Shown here: piece by piece, positions 22,743 to 34,835 of the stretch
Layout: each line of letters starts with the position of its first letter
Numbering within the stretch: position 1 is the first letter of the stretch
NCBI RefSeq assembly: GCF_029784155.1
Contig: NC_073693.1
Location: 238,886,750-238,950,749, forward strand
Reading direction: 5' to 3'
Length of the DNA: 64,000 bases
Source of the DNA: Uranotaenia lowii
Taxonomy: Eukaryota; Arthropoda; Insecta; Diptera; Culicidae
Translations under genes and position numbers: made by a program
Notes under the pieces: generated by a model
Seen by the model: the letters and a program-made list of their open reading frames with translations, nothing else
The model's database searches: none
Told to the model about the DNA's origin: nothing

Positions 22743-25313
22743 CCAAGCAACCAAAAGTCTCATGAAACAGGTACAAAAACGCCTACTCAGCCCCATCATT
22801 GATATGAAGTACGTTCTATGCAGCTCAAAATTTAAGTTCTTATTGATACTTTCAAGTTCCCAAACAAGTCTTAATGATCTTCTATTCAGCTTTCAGCGGC
22901 CTCTTTATTCAGCTTCCAAAAAATCGCAAAATGAGCATAAAAAATCTATCTCTATCTCTATCTCAACTGAACCGTTGGCTTTGATTCATATCGCCTTCTC
23001 TAGATTATTTATACTGTGTTCTGTACCGGTGCCGCCATGATGCCACGCGCTGGATTCCAAACTCTACAAATTGCTCAATTGCTTCTTTTCTATATTTCCT
23101 ACATATATCGCATCAGAATGGTCACTCAATTACTAAATTACATATTGAAAAAAAACTTGCCCGGCTTGGGGATCAAACTCCGACCTTCGTGGTGAGAATC
23201 GAACACGCTACCACAAGACCACGCCTAGATGTTGTTCTAACTGAAACTAAAACTCGAAGTGGTGATTTGGATTTGAAAGCACATCAATGCACTTTTTGTG
23301 ACTTATCAAATCCCGTTTTGAGCACTTTTGTGCCCTTTATGTGACTTACCAAATCCCGTATTGAGCACTTTTGTGCCCTTTATGTGACTTAAGTCCCTTA
23401 TAACGTACATAATAATCACTTTTGCAACTTTCAAGTTCATTAATGAGTACATAAAGTTCACTTAAGGGAATTGGGCAGTTGATTCTCTTAGTCAGCCAAT
23501 ATGTAACTTTAAATCAAATATAATAAAAACCAATATACCTCACTTCCCAAAAAAATGAGAGACACGCCATGCGCGCCAACATGTGGAGAAAGTTCTAACT
23601 AACCGTAGAAAAACAAACAAAAATAACCGAAGTTGCCACAGGCATAAATTTTTCAGAACAAAACAAAATATAGGAATCACAGTAATCAAACAGTTGTTGT
23701 CAACATTTTTTTCTTCGTTGTTGTTTAAGGTGCGTTGTTTTGAAGAATTTGTCGGATTTGTGTTAAGCTCGGGTTCAACAATATTATTTCCGGATAAGGA
23801 TACTGGTGGTCAGTTTTCTTATTGTTCATCTAAACACCTTTATTGCGTTTTATTGTCTGCTTGATTTTTTAGGTTTTCTGAACACCGATCATTTTGGAAT
23901 CCATTTTTTTCCTGAATGAGAAGCTAACCATTTTAAGGAAGCCTCCCCCCCCCCGAGAACAAACGTAAAAAATCTGGGTGATGGCTGTGAAAAGAATTCT
24001 AGTTCATATTCCCAGAACGAATTCCAAAAACAAACGGCGTGAAAGACGCCCTGTCACGTACGATTCCTTGAGCTGGCAAGAAAACCAGAACTGAAAAATT
24101 ATTGGCTCATTTTTAAAAACAAATATTACAATTTTAGCTGGCAAAATTTTCGGTTTGAAAACACCCCCTCGTCAGTGAACAGTTGACTTGTGCTGCTTGC
24201 CGTCCCGTTAAATCATGAAAGAATAAATTATACGAAGAGCATGTTACATGCAACACCCATTTTAGGTTTTGATGGTGTCCGTGTGAGAGTTTTACTTCTT
24301 CTCGATAGCCGGGTTTTAGATGCTTTTGCTATTGTTGGTATTCGCTACTTCTAAGATGACAAAATTTCATTAAAAACAACGTATATCCTCAAGAATATTG
24401 TACTCCAATAAAACCGAAAAACCTTAAACTTGAATTTCATACTAAATCTGTTAGCCTAGATTTGATATTCAGAAAAATGCAATAAATGGTGCACAGTCTG
24501 GGATTTTGGAAAAACTTAATGGCTTGATGGGACTTTGATAGTTGAAAGTTTAAATTAATTTGTTTTATTTTCATTAAGGTACGTTTAAAAAAAAAGGCCT
24601 TCCGTTAGTACTAGAGAATGCCAATTTTGTTTCCTCCAGATGTTGGGCACTCTTCGACTGTCCGGAAGTAACTTAAAGTCTCTTGGAGGTTTTTGACCAG
24701 CATTTGCAGCATTTATTTATTTACCTTTCTGCATTCGAAAATAGTATCTGCAATCTTCATAGAATGCTTCAAAGTCATCGAAATTTGAAAAGTTGAAAAG
24801 TAGTTTTGTTCCTCGGGGAAAACATCACCAATTCCTGGATTGGACTATCCGGTTCAAATAACCCGGGGTGGGTGAGACATTCATTCGAACAGGATTATGA
24901 GCAATTGGATGCAACGGAAACAGGTACAGATAGATGGATTTGTAGACATCTGCGGAATTATAACATAATTTTCATAAATCATATCCAGAATATTCTTAAT
25001 TGTAACTGCTTACCTGTTTAAAACGAAGTCTTTCAAGACCAAACATTAGATTCATATAGCCGTAGTATTCATCGTTATTTTTTATTGATAACATTGTTGA
25101 CAAAAAAGAATAACTGATAAAAACAAATCAAGAAATTTCTCGACGAAACACGCCAACTTGACTCTTTTAGTAAGAACTTTCTCCTGAAGGTGGTGTTGAA
25201 GTGTATGTCCTTGCTGGACTGTATGAAGCATGCTGAGAGTTACCTATGTTGATTATAATATGTTTGTTTAAATGCTTTCATTCAAGTAAATATGTGACTT
25301 TTGGTTGCTTGGG
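22743..25313. mobile_element. CCAAGCAACC TIR element (3-bp duplication), non-autonomous
   Basis: Left end CCAAGCAACCAAAAGTC and right end (reverse strand) CCCAAGCAACCAAAAGTC. The 3-bp target duplication TGT lies at 22740-22742 and 25314-25316; it is confirmed because removing the element restores a Gln codon in the mariner transposase. It is 2.57 kb with no transposase. The interior has a tRNA-like segment and G/C runs near 23945. Three-base duplications occur in PIF/Harbinger and CACTA groups; the superfamily remains unassigned. Confidence 0.85.
23156..23226 (-). ncRNA. tRNA-like (SINE-type) segment
   Basis: On the minus strand, GTGGTCTTGTGGTAGCGTG resembles a pol III A box, and GGAGTTTGATCCCC resembles a B box, spaced as in tRNA-derived repeats. 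Paired acceptor arms are poor, so it is not a functional tRNA gene. Confidence 0.45.
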
Positions 25314-25715
25314 TGTTCTTTTGACTCCATTTCCATGAGTTTTGATCACAAGACTTTAAAACTTGCAGGATGCAAACAATGCACTATAAACTAAATCCAC
25401 CCAAATTTTCATTAAACTATACCCAACGGTTTAAAAGTTAGAACAATTACATAGTTTGGCAATTTCATCGTGGACACCCTTCATGTTTTAACAACTGTTT
25501 TTGTAAGATTTTGGCGTCCTGAATACGAATCATTTGTCAAATTATGGTGATATGGCGTGTGGGGAAAAAAATGAAATTAACGATTTTGAATAAAACTTTT
25601 TTCCCAGTAGGGGAGATAAGGCCATAACGAGCACTCGGAACATAGTAAGCACAATTGATAGGGGCACGAAGTTCACTAAATTATAGAGCCACGGCTTAAC
25701 TAGTTAACATCTGAC

Positions 25716-25782
25716 GATTTAGCCTATTGGTTAGGTGTCGGAGAGGTAATCAAAAGACTCGAGTTCGGTTCCTGGTCGAGGT
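25716..25782 (+). ncRNA. tRNA-like (SINE-type) segment
   Basis: TTTAGCCTATTGGTTAGGTG resembles an A box and GAGTTCGGTTCCTGGTC a B box, at tRNA-like spacing. Acceptor stem pairing is not convincing, so this is probably a repeat-borne promoter module. Confidence 0.5.
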
Positions 25783-26248
25783 GATTTTTTTTTATGAAGC
25801 AAGTCAAGCTGTAGGTTAATTCCGTTGACTTCATCGAGTTGAATTCGCTGCTAGATTCTACGGCAGAAAATGCTCATCGTGCCCCAATTAATGTTGCTTG
25901 TACTGCCCCAGTGGGGGGTTTCATTATGCCCTTCAGTGCTTTCCCAAGCAACCAGAATTCCCTTAAAAAGGTTCCATAGAAGCTTAATCAGCTCTCGTTT
26001 GTGTCTGAAGAGAATGCTAATCAGCCCAAAATTTAAGTTCTTAAAGCTACTTTCAAGTTCGTTTAGGGGGCTGTAGAGAACGCTATTCAGCTCCTAAGAG
26101 AATGTCAAGAAACTTCTACGCGCCGAAAAAAAAAATCCAATTGACAGATTGCTCTGACAACCACTTGTCAGATTGCTAGGTTGCCGGTCTATCATGGTCT
26201 ATCTCATTGATTTTAATTGTATTGTTTTGATTACAAAAGCTGCTTACA

Positions 26249-26320
26249 CGCCTAGAGAATTGAACCGCTGCTCTCTAGGTTGCAATGAGATCACCAGCCT
26301 CTCGACCAATCCAGCAATAG
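26249..26320 (-). ncRNA. tRNA-like (SINE-type) segment
   Basis: The minus strand has TTGGTCGAGAGGCTGGTG (A-box-like) and GCGGTTCAATTCTC (a good B box). It lies inside the element at 25943-27208. Confidence 0.5.
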
Positions 26321-26580
26321 CTAATTGCCACTGTAATGATAAGTATTTAAACTTAATGTCATTTGAGATGATTGAGTGGGTTGGTCAACAGAAGGTACCT
26401 TATTTCTTTCAAAGGACTTTCAGTACACAATATGAATCATAACAAAAATTCGCATCATCAAAAATTTATTCGAATATCTTATTTAACATTTATAAGAAAA
26501 ATTCGAAAAAATCTTGAATTCCATTTGTAAATATCAGTACAGATATAAACAAAAAAAATACCATGACAAGAAATTGACAG

Positions 26581-27024
26581 ACATTTTTGACATGTCGCTT
26601 AGAATTCCCATATAGGTTCTTTAAAACACCTTCAAGTATCTTAATGGTGCGCTTTAGAATGTTACGCGAACGTTATCGACCTTCTTGAATAACATTTTTG
26701 ACATGTCGCTTAGAATTCCCATATAGGTTCTTTAAAACACCTTCAAGTATCTTAATGGTGCGCTTTAGAATGTTACGCGAACGTTATCGACCTTCTTGAA
26801 AAACATTTTTGACATGTCGCTTAGAATTCCCATATAGGTTCTTTAAAACACCTTCAAGTATCTTAATGGTGCGCTTTAGAATGTTACGCGAACGTTATCG
26901 ACCTTCTTGAAAAACATTTTTGACATGTCGCTTAGATTTCCCATATAGGTTCTTTAAAACGCCTCCAAGTATCTTAATGGTGCGTTTTGGAATGTAACGC
27001 GAACGCTATCGACCTTCTTGAAAG
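26581..27024 (+). repeat. Tandem repeat, four copies of 111 bp
   Basis: Units start at 26581, 26692, 26803 and 26914 with ACATTTTTGACATGTCGCTT. The first three are almost identical; the fourth differs at several sites (for example TTAGATTTCCC and GCGTTTTGG). Exact homogeneity of three units suggests recent expansion inside the TIR element. Confidence 0.95.
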
Positions 27025-27380
27025 AAGTTCCATTAAAAGCGCTTAGAAGCTCCGTTATCGATAGTTTAACCTTTCAAAGGGCGATGGAAGTTCCTGAGTA
27101 ACTTTTACGCGACAAGAGTCACCTGAGGTTCCCGTAATACATTTTTTCAGCCAAATGTGAACTTCGGAGTTCGGAGTTAAGTAAAAACGCGACTTTTGGT
27201 TGCTTGGGTTATTTTCAGCTTTTTGGCAAAAAATTTTAAGAAGTATTTTAAAATGTTTTTATCAACTTTTTCAAGTTTTAGCTCGTTAGGAAATAGACTT
27301 TTTTAGTGTCCAAATAGTTTTTTTCTATGGTTGAAATAGTACTCTTCTTAAGGTGGCCATTATGCCCTTAACCTCCCCTA

Positions 27381-27951
27381 TTTTTGTATTTCTCTTTTGT
27401 TTATTTATAAAGGATTTAAACCAGCTTGGTCATTCTTCCTCTAATCTCCTCTATTCAAAATTACTTGCAGTCTTCGAGTAAGTTGATCATTGAATTAAAA
27501 TCTTTAACTAACAAATCTTTGTTATGTTCTGCAGTTTAGTTTAAAAAAAAGTGAACAAATTGATGAAATGAATATGAGCATATTTTCCAAAGTTATCTCG
27601 AAAACAAGAGCTGTTAGAAAAAAAATGCATATTTGGAATCAGCTCAAAATTAGCTCTAAATTCTTAATTACCTCGGAAAAATGTAAATTTAGTTGCTTTG
27701 TGTAATCTGCGGTTATCAACATCCATTTTCAATTAACAATGAAACTCCCGCGAAGGCGAGACATCCTTTTATTTTATGAATAAGCTAGTGCACTTCTTTG
27801 GCAAAGCTTTAAAACATTACAAATATTTTGAAAATAAAGGTTTCACTCAATTTTCAAGATTCCCGAAGATCGCGGGTTATTTTGATTTCTGAAACAAAAG
27901 TTATTGAAGTTTTCTTTTCGTTATTATTCGTTATTCGTTAGTTTTAAGATT
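27381..27951. other. Noncoding DNA
   Basis: AT-rich; no frame, repeat or signal that I recognise. Confidence 0.5.
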
Positions 27952-28880
27952 TATGGGACACCAAATTGACGTAGTCAGAAAAAATATTGATTTAACCAGT
28001 TATTTTTTAAATTTATAAAAACATGCCTTTTTCACCCTACTACACAGAAAAAAAATGTTGACTATCACGAGTCACTGAAAACTTCAACCTTTAAAATAAA
28101 TCACCTGTAATTAACAAATCCTGTAATTTAAAATTTTTTCCTTGAAAGTTAACGAAGATTAATTTATTATTACAGCAAATGTCCTGTAAAAAAGTTGTAC
28201 ACTAAAAATTAAATGTCACGTAATCATGTTTTCGACCTGTAAAATTACGGTAAATGTCCTGCTCCTTTTTGTTACAGGACATTTGCGTAATTTTACAGGA
28301 AATAATTTTTGCTGTGTAAGAAAAAAGAGTAAGTGCAACAAACTTTGTTTTAAATGATAAATCAAATGAAAACGTTTGAAAATTTATTGTTTTTGATATA
28401 TTTGTGATGTCATAACGCATAACGCACCAATTGCAGTAATTTTTGGTTTTGTTAAAATTAAATTTTACATTTTTTTTCTGTCAAAAATGTTTTTAAAGAA
28501 AAAGTATAAGGGTGCTGCATACATTTAGGGGTGAAAATACTGCATAAAATTCTACTAGCTGCAATCATAAAAATATAATGTTTGGATGGAAGAAATTAAC
28601 AAACGCGTGATACAAAACAATCTTAATCCAGCATATGGAAACAAGATTTAAAAGGTGAGTTTGTAATCTGATTTTTTGACTTTGATTTCTCAGTTACAAT
28701 CTTTCAATTGTCACTTAATCAACAATCCTGGTTTGTTTTATTTTATGCAGCGTTCGATGTACATTTTGTTTCCATGCGAAAAATTCAGAGTTCAACCGAA
28801 ATGTGGATTCATTATTCAAAATCTTAGATAATGAATTTTAAAATCTTATTGTGAAATAAATAGCAAATTTTGTCAACTGC
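27952..28880 (+). mobile_element. Family A TIR element, copy 2 (truncated, carries a MITE)
   Basis: It starts TGGGACACCAAATTGACGTAG and matches copies 1 and 3 through CAACAAACTTTGTTTTA, GATGTCATAACGCATAACGC, TGCTGCATACATTTAGGGGT and AGATTTAAAAGGTGAG. The terminal GCATGATG-CCCCGTTTGACGG block of the other copies is missing, so the right boundary is uncertain. Confidence 0.65.
28043..28316. mobile_element. 274-bp CACAG-ended MITE inside family A copy 2
   Basis: Left CACAGAAAAAAAATG and right (reverse) CACAGCAAAAATTATTTC are flanked by TA at 28041-28042 and 28317-28318. CCTGTAA/TTACAGG words recur near both ends. The corresponding position in copy 3 lacks this insert, which confirms the boundaries. 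Confidence 0.8.
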
Positions 28881-29336
28881 ATTTATGTAAAATGTATTTT
28901 AGATTCATTAATCATGCATATAACTTTTGGTCATCTCAGGAAATTGATATGAAGCTTAATATCCGATTAAAAAATAAATATTTTTAAAATAAGTTTATAT
29001 TTGTGAGGGGTCATAAGCACGTTTTTCTACCATTTTGTAAAATGAGTTTTTTTTATTAGATTTTTTTACTTATTCAATTTCTCTCATTTGTTGAACATGC
29101 CTAACGTACATCCAGAAAAAAAATGAAAAAACACGATGCTTTTGGCAATCTTGGCAGCACTTGCAATTATTCGCTGGAGATTCGCGGAGTTTAACTGAAC
29201 AAAACTCTCACCCTGAATTAAATACTGGAAAAGGAAAAATGATAAAAATGCAGCGTTTCCATAATTTGAAAATTAGTTTATGGAAAATTGAATTATTCGA
29301 AAAAAAAATTAAATTCTTCTTTTGTGTCTTACGTTA
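28881..29336. other. Noncoding DNA
   Basis: No feature recognised; short open frame at 29161-29361 has no similarity. Confidence 0.5.
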
Positions 29337-30406
29337 CACGCAGAGAAAACTTGGATTTTGAAACAAAACAAAACTGACTTAGATTCAAAACACTCAGTTT
29401 TTTTAATCAAACTCCTGTTTTCTTTGAATCAATGAATTCTCGTTCTGATTCAAATGAATAATTTTTGAAAGAAAGAATTAATTTTTTGAACCGAATAATT
29501 TTGGAATTTGATTTTAAACAAATTCTTTGATTCAAAAGACATTTTTTCAATTGCATATGTCTTTTAAAACAAAGTAAATTTTCTTTCAACCAAAGAAAAA
29601 TGTTTTCAACAGAAAGGAATAATTTCTTTAAGTTAAAACTTCAAACTTAGAAGATAATTTGGATTGAGCAAGTACCGAATTTCGAATTAAGTTTCGCCGG
29701 TCGTGTTAAAAATCAAAACTATATAGTGAATCAGAGATAGCTATTTAGGAGGATTCAGGATGAGGAATGCATACCATGGTAAGTGCGTGTTAATCCATTA
29801 GTCAAAAAGTGAATATTTAAGATTTTATATAAACTTTTACATTGTTACAGGACCACGGCTGATTCCGCCCAAAATCCAGCGGTCTGATTATCTTCGGGCC
29901 GATCTTCAGCGGCAATCACCAGTTGGATGACCGGAGTTGCTTCCGGAAGTTTATTGAGCGGTCCAAGAAGAATGCCCTCAGGCCAATATTTAGGACCGGT
30001 TAATTCCATTATAGTGAACCAGTGTTTGTGTTAAGTTTGTAATAAAAATTAATTTAAGATGTAAATTGTTTCTTTTTATTGTTCAAAATTCCTAATTGGA
30101 ACTTCTGAACAACAGAAAATATTTTTTCCAATTGGAATAAAAGGAAAATATTGCAATGAACCAATGCTTTTAAATCTAAATCTAAATTTCATTGTAGCAA
30201 ACGAAAACAACTTTGCATCAAATGAAACTGTTTTTTGTTTCAAAGCATTAAGATTTTGACTCAAAGATTTTTCAAAAGAAAAATTCTTTGAAACAAAGGA
30301 AAATGTCCTTGAACCAATGGAATTTTTATTTATCCCAAAATCAAAGGAAAAAATCCTTTGTTTTTGCGGCACTTTCCTTTGAAATAAAAAATCTTTTTTC
30401 TGCGTG
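29337..30406. mobile_element. CACGCAG-ended TIR element carrying a spliced gene-like unit
   Basis: Left CACGCAGAGAAAACTTGG and right (reverse) CACGCAGAAAAAAGATTTT are flanked by TA (29335-29336 and 30407-30408). It is 1070 bp. Subterminal zones on both sides are dense in TTTGAAxCAAAG-type words. The centre (29680-30050) has a different, GC-richer composition with splice signals and a polyadenylation signal. Confidence 0.75.
29760..30046 (+). CDS. Possible captured mini-gene, 32 codons in two exons
   Basis: Exon 1 (29760-29778) is ATG plus five codons and one base, followed by the donor GTAAGTG. The acceptor TTACAG precedes exon 2 at 29851. Joined, the frame reads MRNAYHGPRLIPPKIQ and continues to a TGA at 29930; AATAAA follows at 30041. 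I do not recognise the product. The opposite strand is also open over exon 2 (about 52 codons), so the coding strand is not certain. The intron argues that the unit was taken up as DNA rather than as cDNA. It could equally be a fragment of a larger parent gene or a chance frame. Confidence 0.35.
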
Positions 30407-30408
30407 TA

Positions 30409-30815
30409 AGACATTTGAAATTTGTTTTGAAAATATTTAACTCTGATTTTTTTTACTCGTAATCTTTGGAATTCCGAACCAAGTGAAAACAAATTTACAA
30501 TTTGGAATGCATGCATTATTTTTTTAGCCAGCCCATAGTGCGTTGAATATTATATTTCAAATGTAGGCTTGCACCATGTTTCTACAGTTGAAAATAGTGA
30601 AAGTTAGTCGCATTCAAGAAATTTCGAATTCTCGCATTGGCAATTGGCCAAGGGGCTGAAAGAGAAGAAAATTTCCGAACTAACATTTCAGTACCGCACT
30701 GACGTTTTGGTTCCAAAATTCCATTGAAATCAAAGGGGAACTGACGTTCTGGTTCCAAAAAGTCAGTACGGTCGGTTTGTATGTGATTTGACAGTTGCAT
30801 CAGTCCTTTGCAATA
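30409..30815. other. Noncoding DNA
   Basis: No gene or element boundary recognised. Near 30675-30765 the phrase GACGTT(T/C)TGGTTCCAAAA occurs twice, 51 bp apart. Confidence 0.45.
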
Positions 30816-33252
30816 GTCCTATTTGCCGCTGGTAGTGTACGTGATCCCAAGCAACATTTTAAACTCATAATAGTTTTATAAAAAATATAGGTTGTTGTAT
30901 AAGGGATCTATAAAGTCTTATTTGCTTTGTAACGTAATTTATTAAGATCTCTATATAAATGCCCTTAAAGATAGTTTTAAAACCACTATACAATCTTTTT
31001 ATAGAACTCCTGACAAATTTTGCGTTGGTTTTATAACCAGTAATTTTTTTGGTTTAGTAGAGCACTACAAAGCAATTATTAAACCTCTCTAGAAAACCAA
31101 AAACTCGAGGTTTTGAAAACTGCTATAAAGCAATTTCAAAACCTTGCTATAAAATCTAACTTAAACGTCAAAAATAAAATAAAAACATCATGTGTCAACA
31201 ATCAGCTGTGACTTGTTATGTAAACATTCGAAATTTTCGTGCTTGCCGCTCTGCCGTTGGTCCAGCTTAATTTTCCGGAGAACATGGCAATTCTAATGGG
31301 AGCCCTTTACCCTAAAGAGGCTCCTATAGGCTACTAAATGAGCACAAAACAACTTCATCGAGACTTGCCCAAAATCTGCCGGATGTCACTCCGTCTCCAA
31401 CAACTTCATCGGGTGCCGTCAATGCTCATCTTCAAAAATTAATCAATTGATCACTTAAGGCGGACAAATCATTTTATTAAGTGTTCATCAAGCTAACCTT
31501 TCGATTTACCTTTCGACGTATTCTTGAAAACAGTGACACTTCTTACCAAAAACATACATTATATTCAACAAGAGAGGAAAAAAAGGTTTCCTAATTCATA
31601 TTAGTGTCACAAATAAACTCTTGTTATAATTTTCACATTACACTTTTATTTCACAACTATAACCATATTGCTTCTAGCGAAAAATCATCCCGTTATATGC
31701 TGCGATTTCATGCTGCAGTTGGATGGAATCCGGTAATCATTCCTGTAATGAACCATTCTTAAGTTCCGCAGTCAGCTTCCGAGTATTTCGCACCAGTAGA
31801 TCCTACCTTGAGGTGAAAACTTCCAGCTTCCGAGGTTTCGTGTTATGTTTTCAGCTTAGTGTTTTCCCACCTGGTTTTAGCATTCCGGGGGACGTTTTTT
31901 CTTCGTAACAAAGGATGACATTCTGTTCCGGATACAATTCAGTGGAAAACCCTGTAAAATTTAAAAAATATGTTACTGTACATGCAATATATCAAACATA
32001 ATTACCTATATCAAAAATTATTACCTCGCAATTGAGAAACATTCCTGCAACTTTTGTGCTATGGTCCAGACCAATCCCTGTCCGAAAACCTTCTACGGAA
32101 CACTAAACCGTAGGATAAGATATTCGAAGCTTTGAATTACGAGGTTTTTTTTAGGAAAAATGGTACCGCAATAGTGTTTGATCGTCTTGTTTATTTTGAT
32201 TGTTTTGTTTTCTTTTTTGTCGTACCGTCAAGCACTGGAATAAGAACCCTTATAAAGATCCGTGAAAAGATCGTTTGGTTCTATAAGGCGCCAAACTGTT
32301 TTTAAGAAGAACATTTGTACTTGAAATTACATTTATCAAGAATAGTTGGATTCATAATAGGTTTCTTCAAGTCAAAGAGAGGAATCGCCATTTTTCATTC
32401 AATAATGAAAATTTAAATTAATTTCTCATCGAATATTGTAATGAAAAGCATTATTTATCATTAATTGCGGCTAGCTAAGCTATTAAAATTGAATAATTCA
32501 TCAAACTTTGGCATGGCCAACAAGAATAAAATGGCTGAAATAAATTTTCATTATCTATTATTCCAAAAAATATTTCATAAAAACTTTTATTTTAGAAAAT
32601 AGCAGGGGCGCGCGGTTTATACATCAGTTTTTCGAAAAAATAATCGATAAAATTAAAAGCGCAACATATTTATCCATAATGTATCCAAAACAATCGATTG
32701 TGATATCAAGAATATTTATAATGGCTTATTTTTTAGGTTTGGTTGAAAAAAATAATCGTTCAATCAGGCAAGATTATTTTACTTAAATTAATTCCATTTC
32801 AAAACTATTTTCAGGATAAAAAAATTGAGAACCTTTTGTTCAGTGCAAAATAATAATCTGATTATCTTGAGCCAACCTTGAGTAAAACTCTTTTAAGCCC
32901 ATATGGTTGTATAAGGGTCTTAGGATGGGCACTTCAGAACCTCCTGTAGGTGGGCCTTTTTACTCTTATAGGTGTTATATAAATGTTTTAATGGGGTTTA
33001 TATAACTAAACATTGTTTTATAACGAAGTTTTGAAGTGCACTTCCAGATTTTTATAAAACTTAAATTGTTACTTGGGGATATTATACTGATTGCTTCACC
33101 AACACTTTTCAGATTTGGGACAATTAACCTCAAAAACGACCATGTGCGTCGACCGGCTATCCGCTTTTTGTACCGAGAGTTTTTGAGGTTAATTGTCCCG
33201 TCTCATCTGTACACGCTCAGCAAGTGTGCGTAAGAAATGTCAAAAACAACTC
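30816..33252 (+). mobile_element. GTCCTATTTGCCGC MITE, copy 1, split by a 2.2-kb insertion
   Basis: The intact relative at 43071-43262 (reverse orientation) shows the outline: GTCCTATTTGCCGCTGGTAG at one end, GTCAAAAACAACTC at the other, TA on both sides, and an internal inverted repeat GGGACAATTAACCTCAAAAA. Here the same sequence is in two parts, 30816-30845 and 33081-33252. Noncoding. Confidence 0.8.
30846..33077. mobile_element. CCCAAGCAACA TIR element (GAT duplication)
   Basis: Left CCCAAGCAACATTTTAAACT and right (reverse) CCCAAGTAACAATTTAAGTT. The duplication GAT is at 30843-30845 and 33078-33080. The paralogous site at 43071-43262 is empty, which proves insertion. It is 2232 bp; TTATAAAAC words recur near both ends. 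The small open frame at 31723-31908 is unassigned. No transposase seen. Confidence 0.85.
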
Positions 33253-34132
33253 TATTGGCACTCGATGTGATGACACCAACCCCCTGGCAACTTGACGTTT
33301 CCCATACAAATCGCGTGTGCCAGTTTTTTCTGGTTCTCTGGTTCTGTCGAATCGAAAATCAAGCGACTTAACATGTCGGAAGGGCGCATATTGAAATATA
33401 TTCTCATTCAATTGATTCAACAAATGAAAAAATGATTCGAATTCAAAAATTTTAGCTCAGTTATATGTAAAAACGATCTGTTTTCAAAGTTTAGTCGATG
33501 CAAACGACTCACAGACGTAAATCTGTGTGTCATTTATTAAGTCTAAAACTTCTGGACTGATCAAAATAATCCACAGATATTCGGCAGTATTTTTGGAACA
33601 AGTATCCCTTCCACCGAAACTTTTGTGGACAATTGTTCGCGAAGGTGGTCCAGAGTTCTCCAGCAAGAATAAATCCAATTTGAGCTTAAGCTGCAAAACG
33701 TTTATTGATCATGATTTGCGTTAATGTTTCATATGATAGAACTTACAATTTAGTCTCCTTCTAATTTTTACTTCCACGAACAGATCGCACCAATGAATTA
33801 AATACAAAGTGAGCTAGAATCAACAGTGATATAAACGTGTTTCTAAATATTGATTACAATTGCAAATTGTTTCTTGACACTTATGTCTTACTAATCAGCG
33901 TCGCGACGCCTCTTCACATCTGTCAACCAGCAGTCATTCGAAGTCTGTATGTGGTTCGTCCGAGGGACTTCGTAGCGCGCATCAACAATCGTACACAATA
34001 AATGTAAAACAAATCATTACCACAACAATCATCGATTGATTTTCATAAACTGCGATACATTTGAAAATTTTAGAATGGCAAGACTTTCACATTATAGCAG
34101 AACATTTCCTATTTTATGGAAAACTGTTCCTA
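33253..34132. other. Noncoding DNA
   Basis: At 33278, CCAACCCCCTGGCAACTTGA is also present, inverted, at about 39119-39139. Short open frames at 33484-33724 on both strands have no similarity. No gene supported. Confidence 0.5.
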
Positions 34133-34559
34133 CACAGTAAACGAAAATTACCGAGTTCGGTAATTTATTTTACAGAACCAGTTCTGTAATTCGAAAAATT
34201 TCGGTAATTGATCAGTTTGACATCTTATTTTTACCGAGTTCGGTGAATCGATTCTTGATTTTACGAAGCTCGTTTATTTTGTGTAAACAAATCGGTTTGT
34301 CATCATTGTTCGGTAAAAAAACGCCGAAAAAATCTGTAAAACAATCCTGCCGTCATGTGCCGCTGTCAAAACCAACGTCAAACCTCGTCTCACTCTCACA
34401 GCCGTGATAAACTATTGCATCTCGCTTCCGCCAAAGAAAAGCAACAAATATCTGTCCAGCCGGCCAGCCATCTCGTTTTTTCATTTTCTTTTTCAAGAAC
34501 GCGAGCGGGATGTCTAGCATCAAGCTGTCGTTGGAGCAGTTGCGAGCAAAAACAAAACG

Positions 34560-34835
34560 TGTATTGCAATTGTGAAAACTACAACGTAAATTTCTGGCAG
34601 TACTAATTGTTTTCAACTTAATGTTGTTTTGTAAGTATAGCCATTGCAATTTTTCGTACCCATGTATTCAATCAGACCATAATTTTTCCAGCTTCCATTA
34701 TCATACGGGAACACCGAAAACCAGCAAGTAAGTAATTTCAAAGTTAATAAATTAATTAATAATTTACAAGTCAGCCTCATAAACTTTTTTTCTGGTTCAC
34801 CCGTCAATAAATCAGAAATCTAAAGACTGACGATG
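34560..34835 (+). other. Possible non-coding or 5' exons in the captured unit
   Basis: A donor-like TTTTGTAAGTATAG occurs at about 34628. A 35-bp block is bounded by TTTTTCCAG and GTAAGTAATT (about 34691-34725). A short frame starting MSSIKLSLEQL lies at about 34509. These look like 5' gene structure, but I cannot join them to the downstream exons in one frame. Confidence 0.3.

Larger units (their letters stand above)
14909..25482 (-). mobile_element. D37E mariner element split by two insertions
   Basis: The left TIR AAGGGTGTCCACGATGAAAT is matched by the reverse complement at 25462-25482. The left flank is TA; the right flank is CA, probably a mutated TA. The mariner itself is only the sum of 14909-15828, 22609-22742 and 25314-25482 (about 1.2 kb, normal for mariner). 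A BEL/Pao element interrupts it at 15829-22608 and a CCAAGCAACC element at 22743-25313. The transposase reads on the minus strand across all three pieces. Confidence 0.85.
25943..27208. mobile_element. CCCAAGCAACC TIR element nested in the GGGGAG element
   Basis: Ends CCCAAGCAACCAGAATTCCC and (reverse) CCCAAGCAACCAAAAGTCGC. The flanking triplets are TTT and TTA, one mismatch from a 3-bp duplication. The left interior shares AAATTTAAGTTCTTA and CTTTCAAGTTC blocks with 22743-25313. It contains a tRNA-like segment and a four-unit tandem repeat. No transposase. Confidence 0.75.
25610..27378. mobile_element. GGGGAG-ended TIR element (TA duplication) with nested insertion
   Basis: Left GGGGAGATAAGGCCATAA and right, reverse strand, GGGGAGGTTAAGGGCATAAT are flanked by TA (25608-25609 and 27379-27380). 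Without the insertion at 25943-27208 it is about 0.5 kb. Noncoding apart from a tRNA-like module at 25716. Confidence 0.7.
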
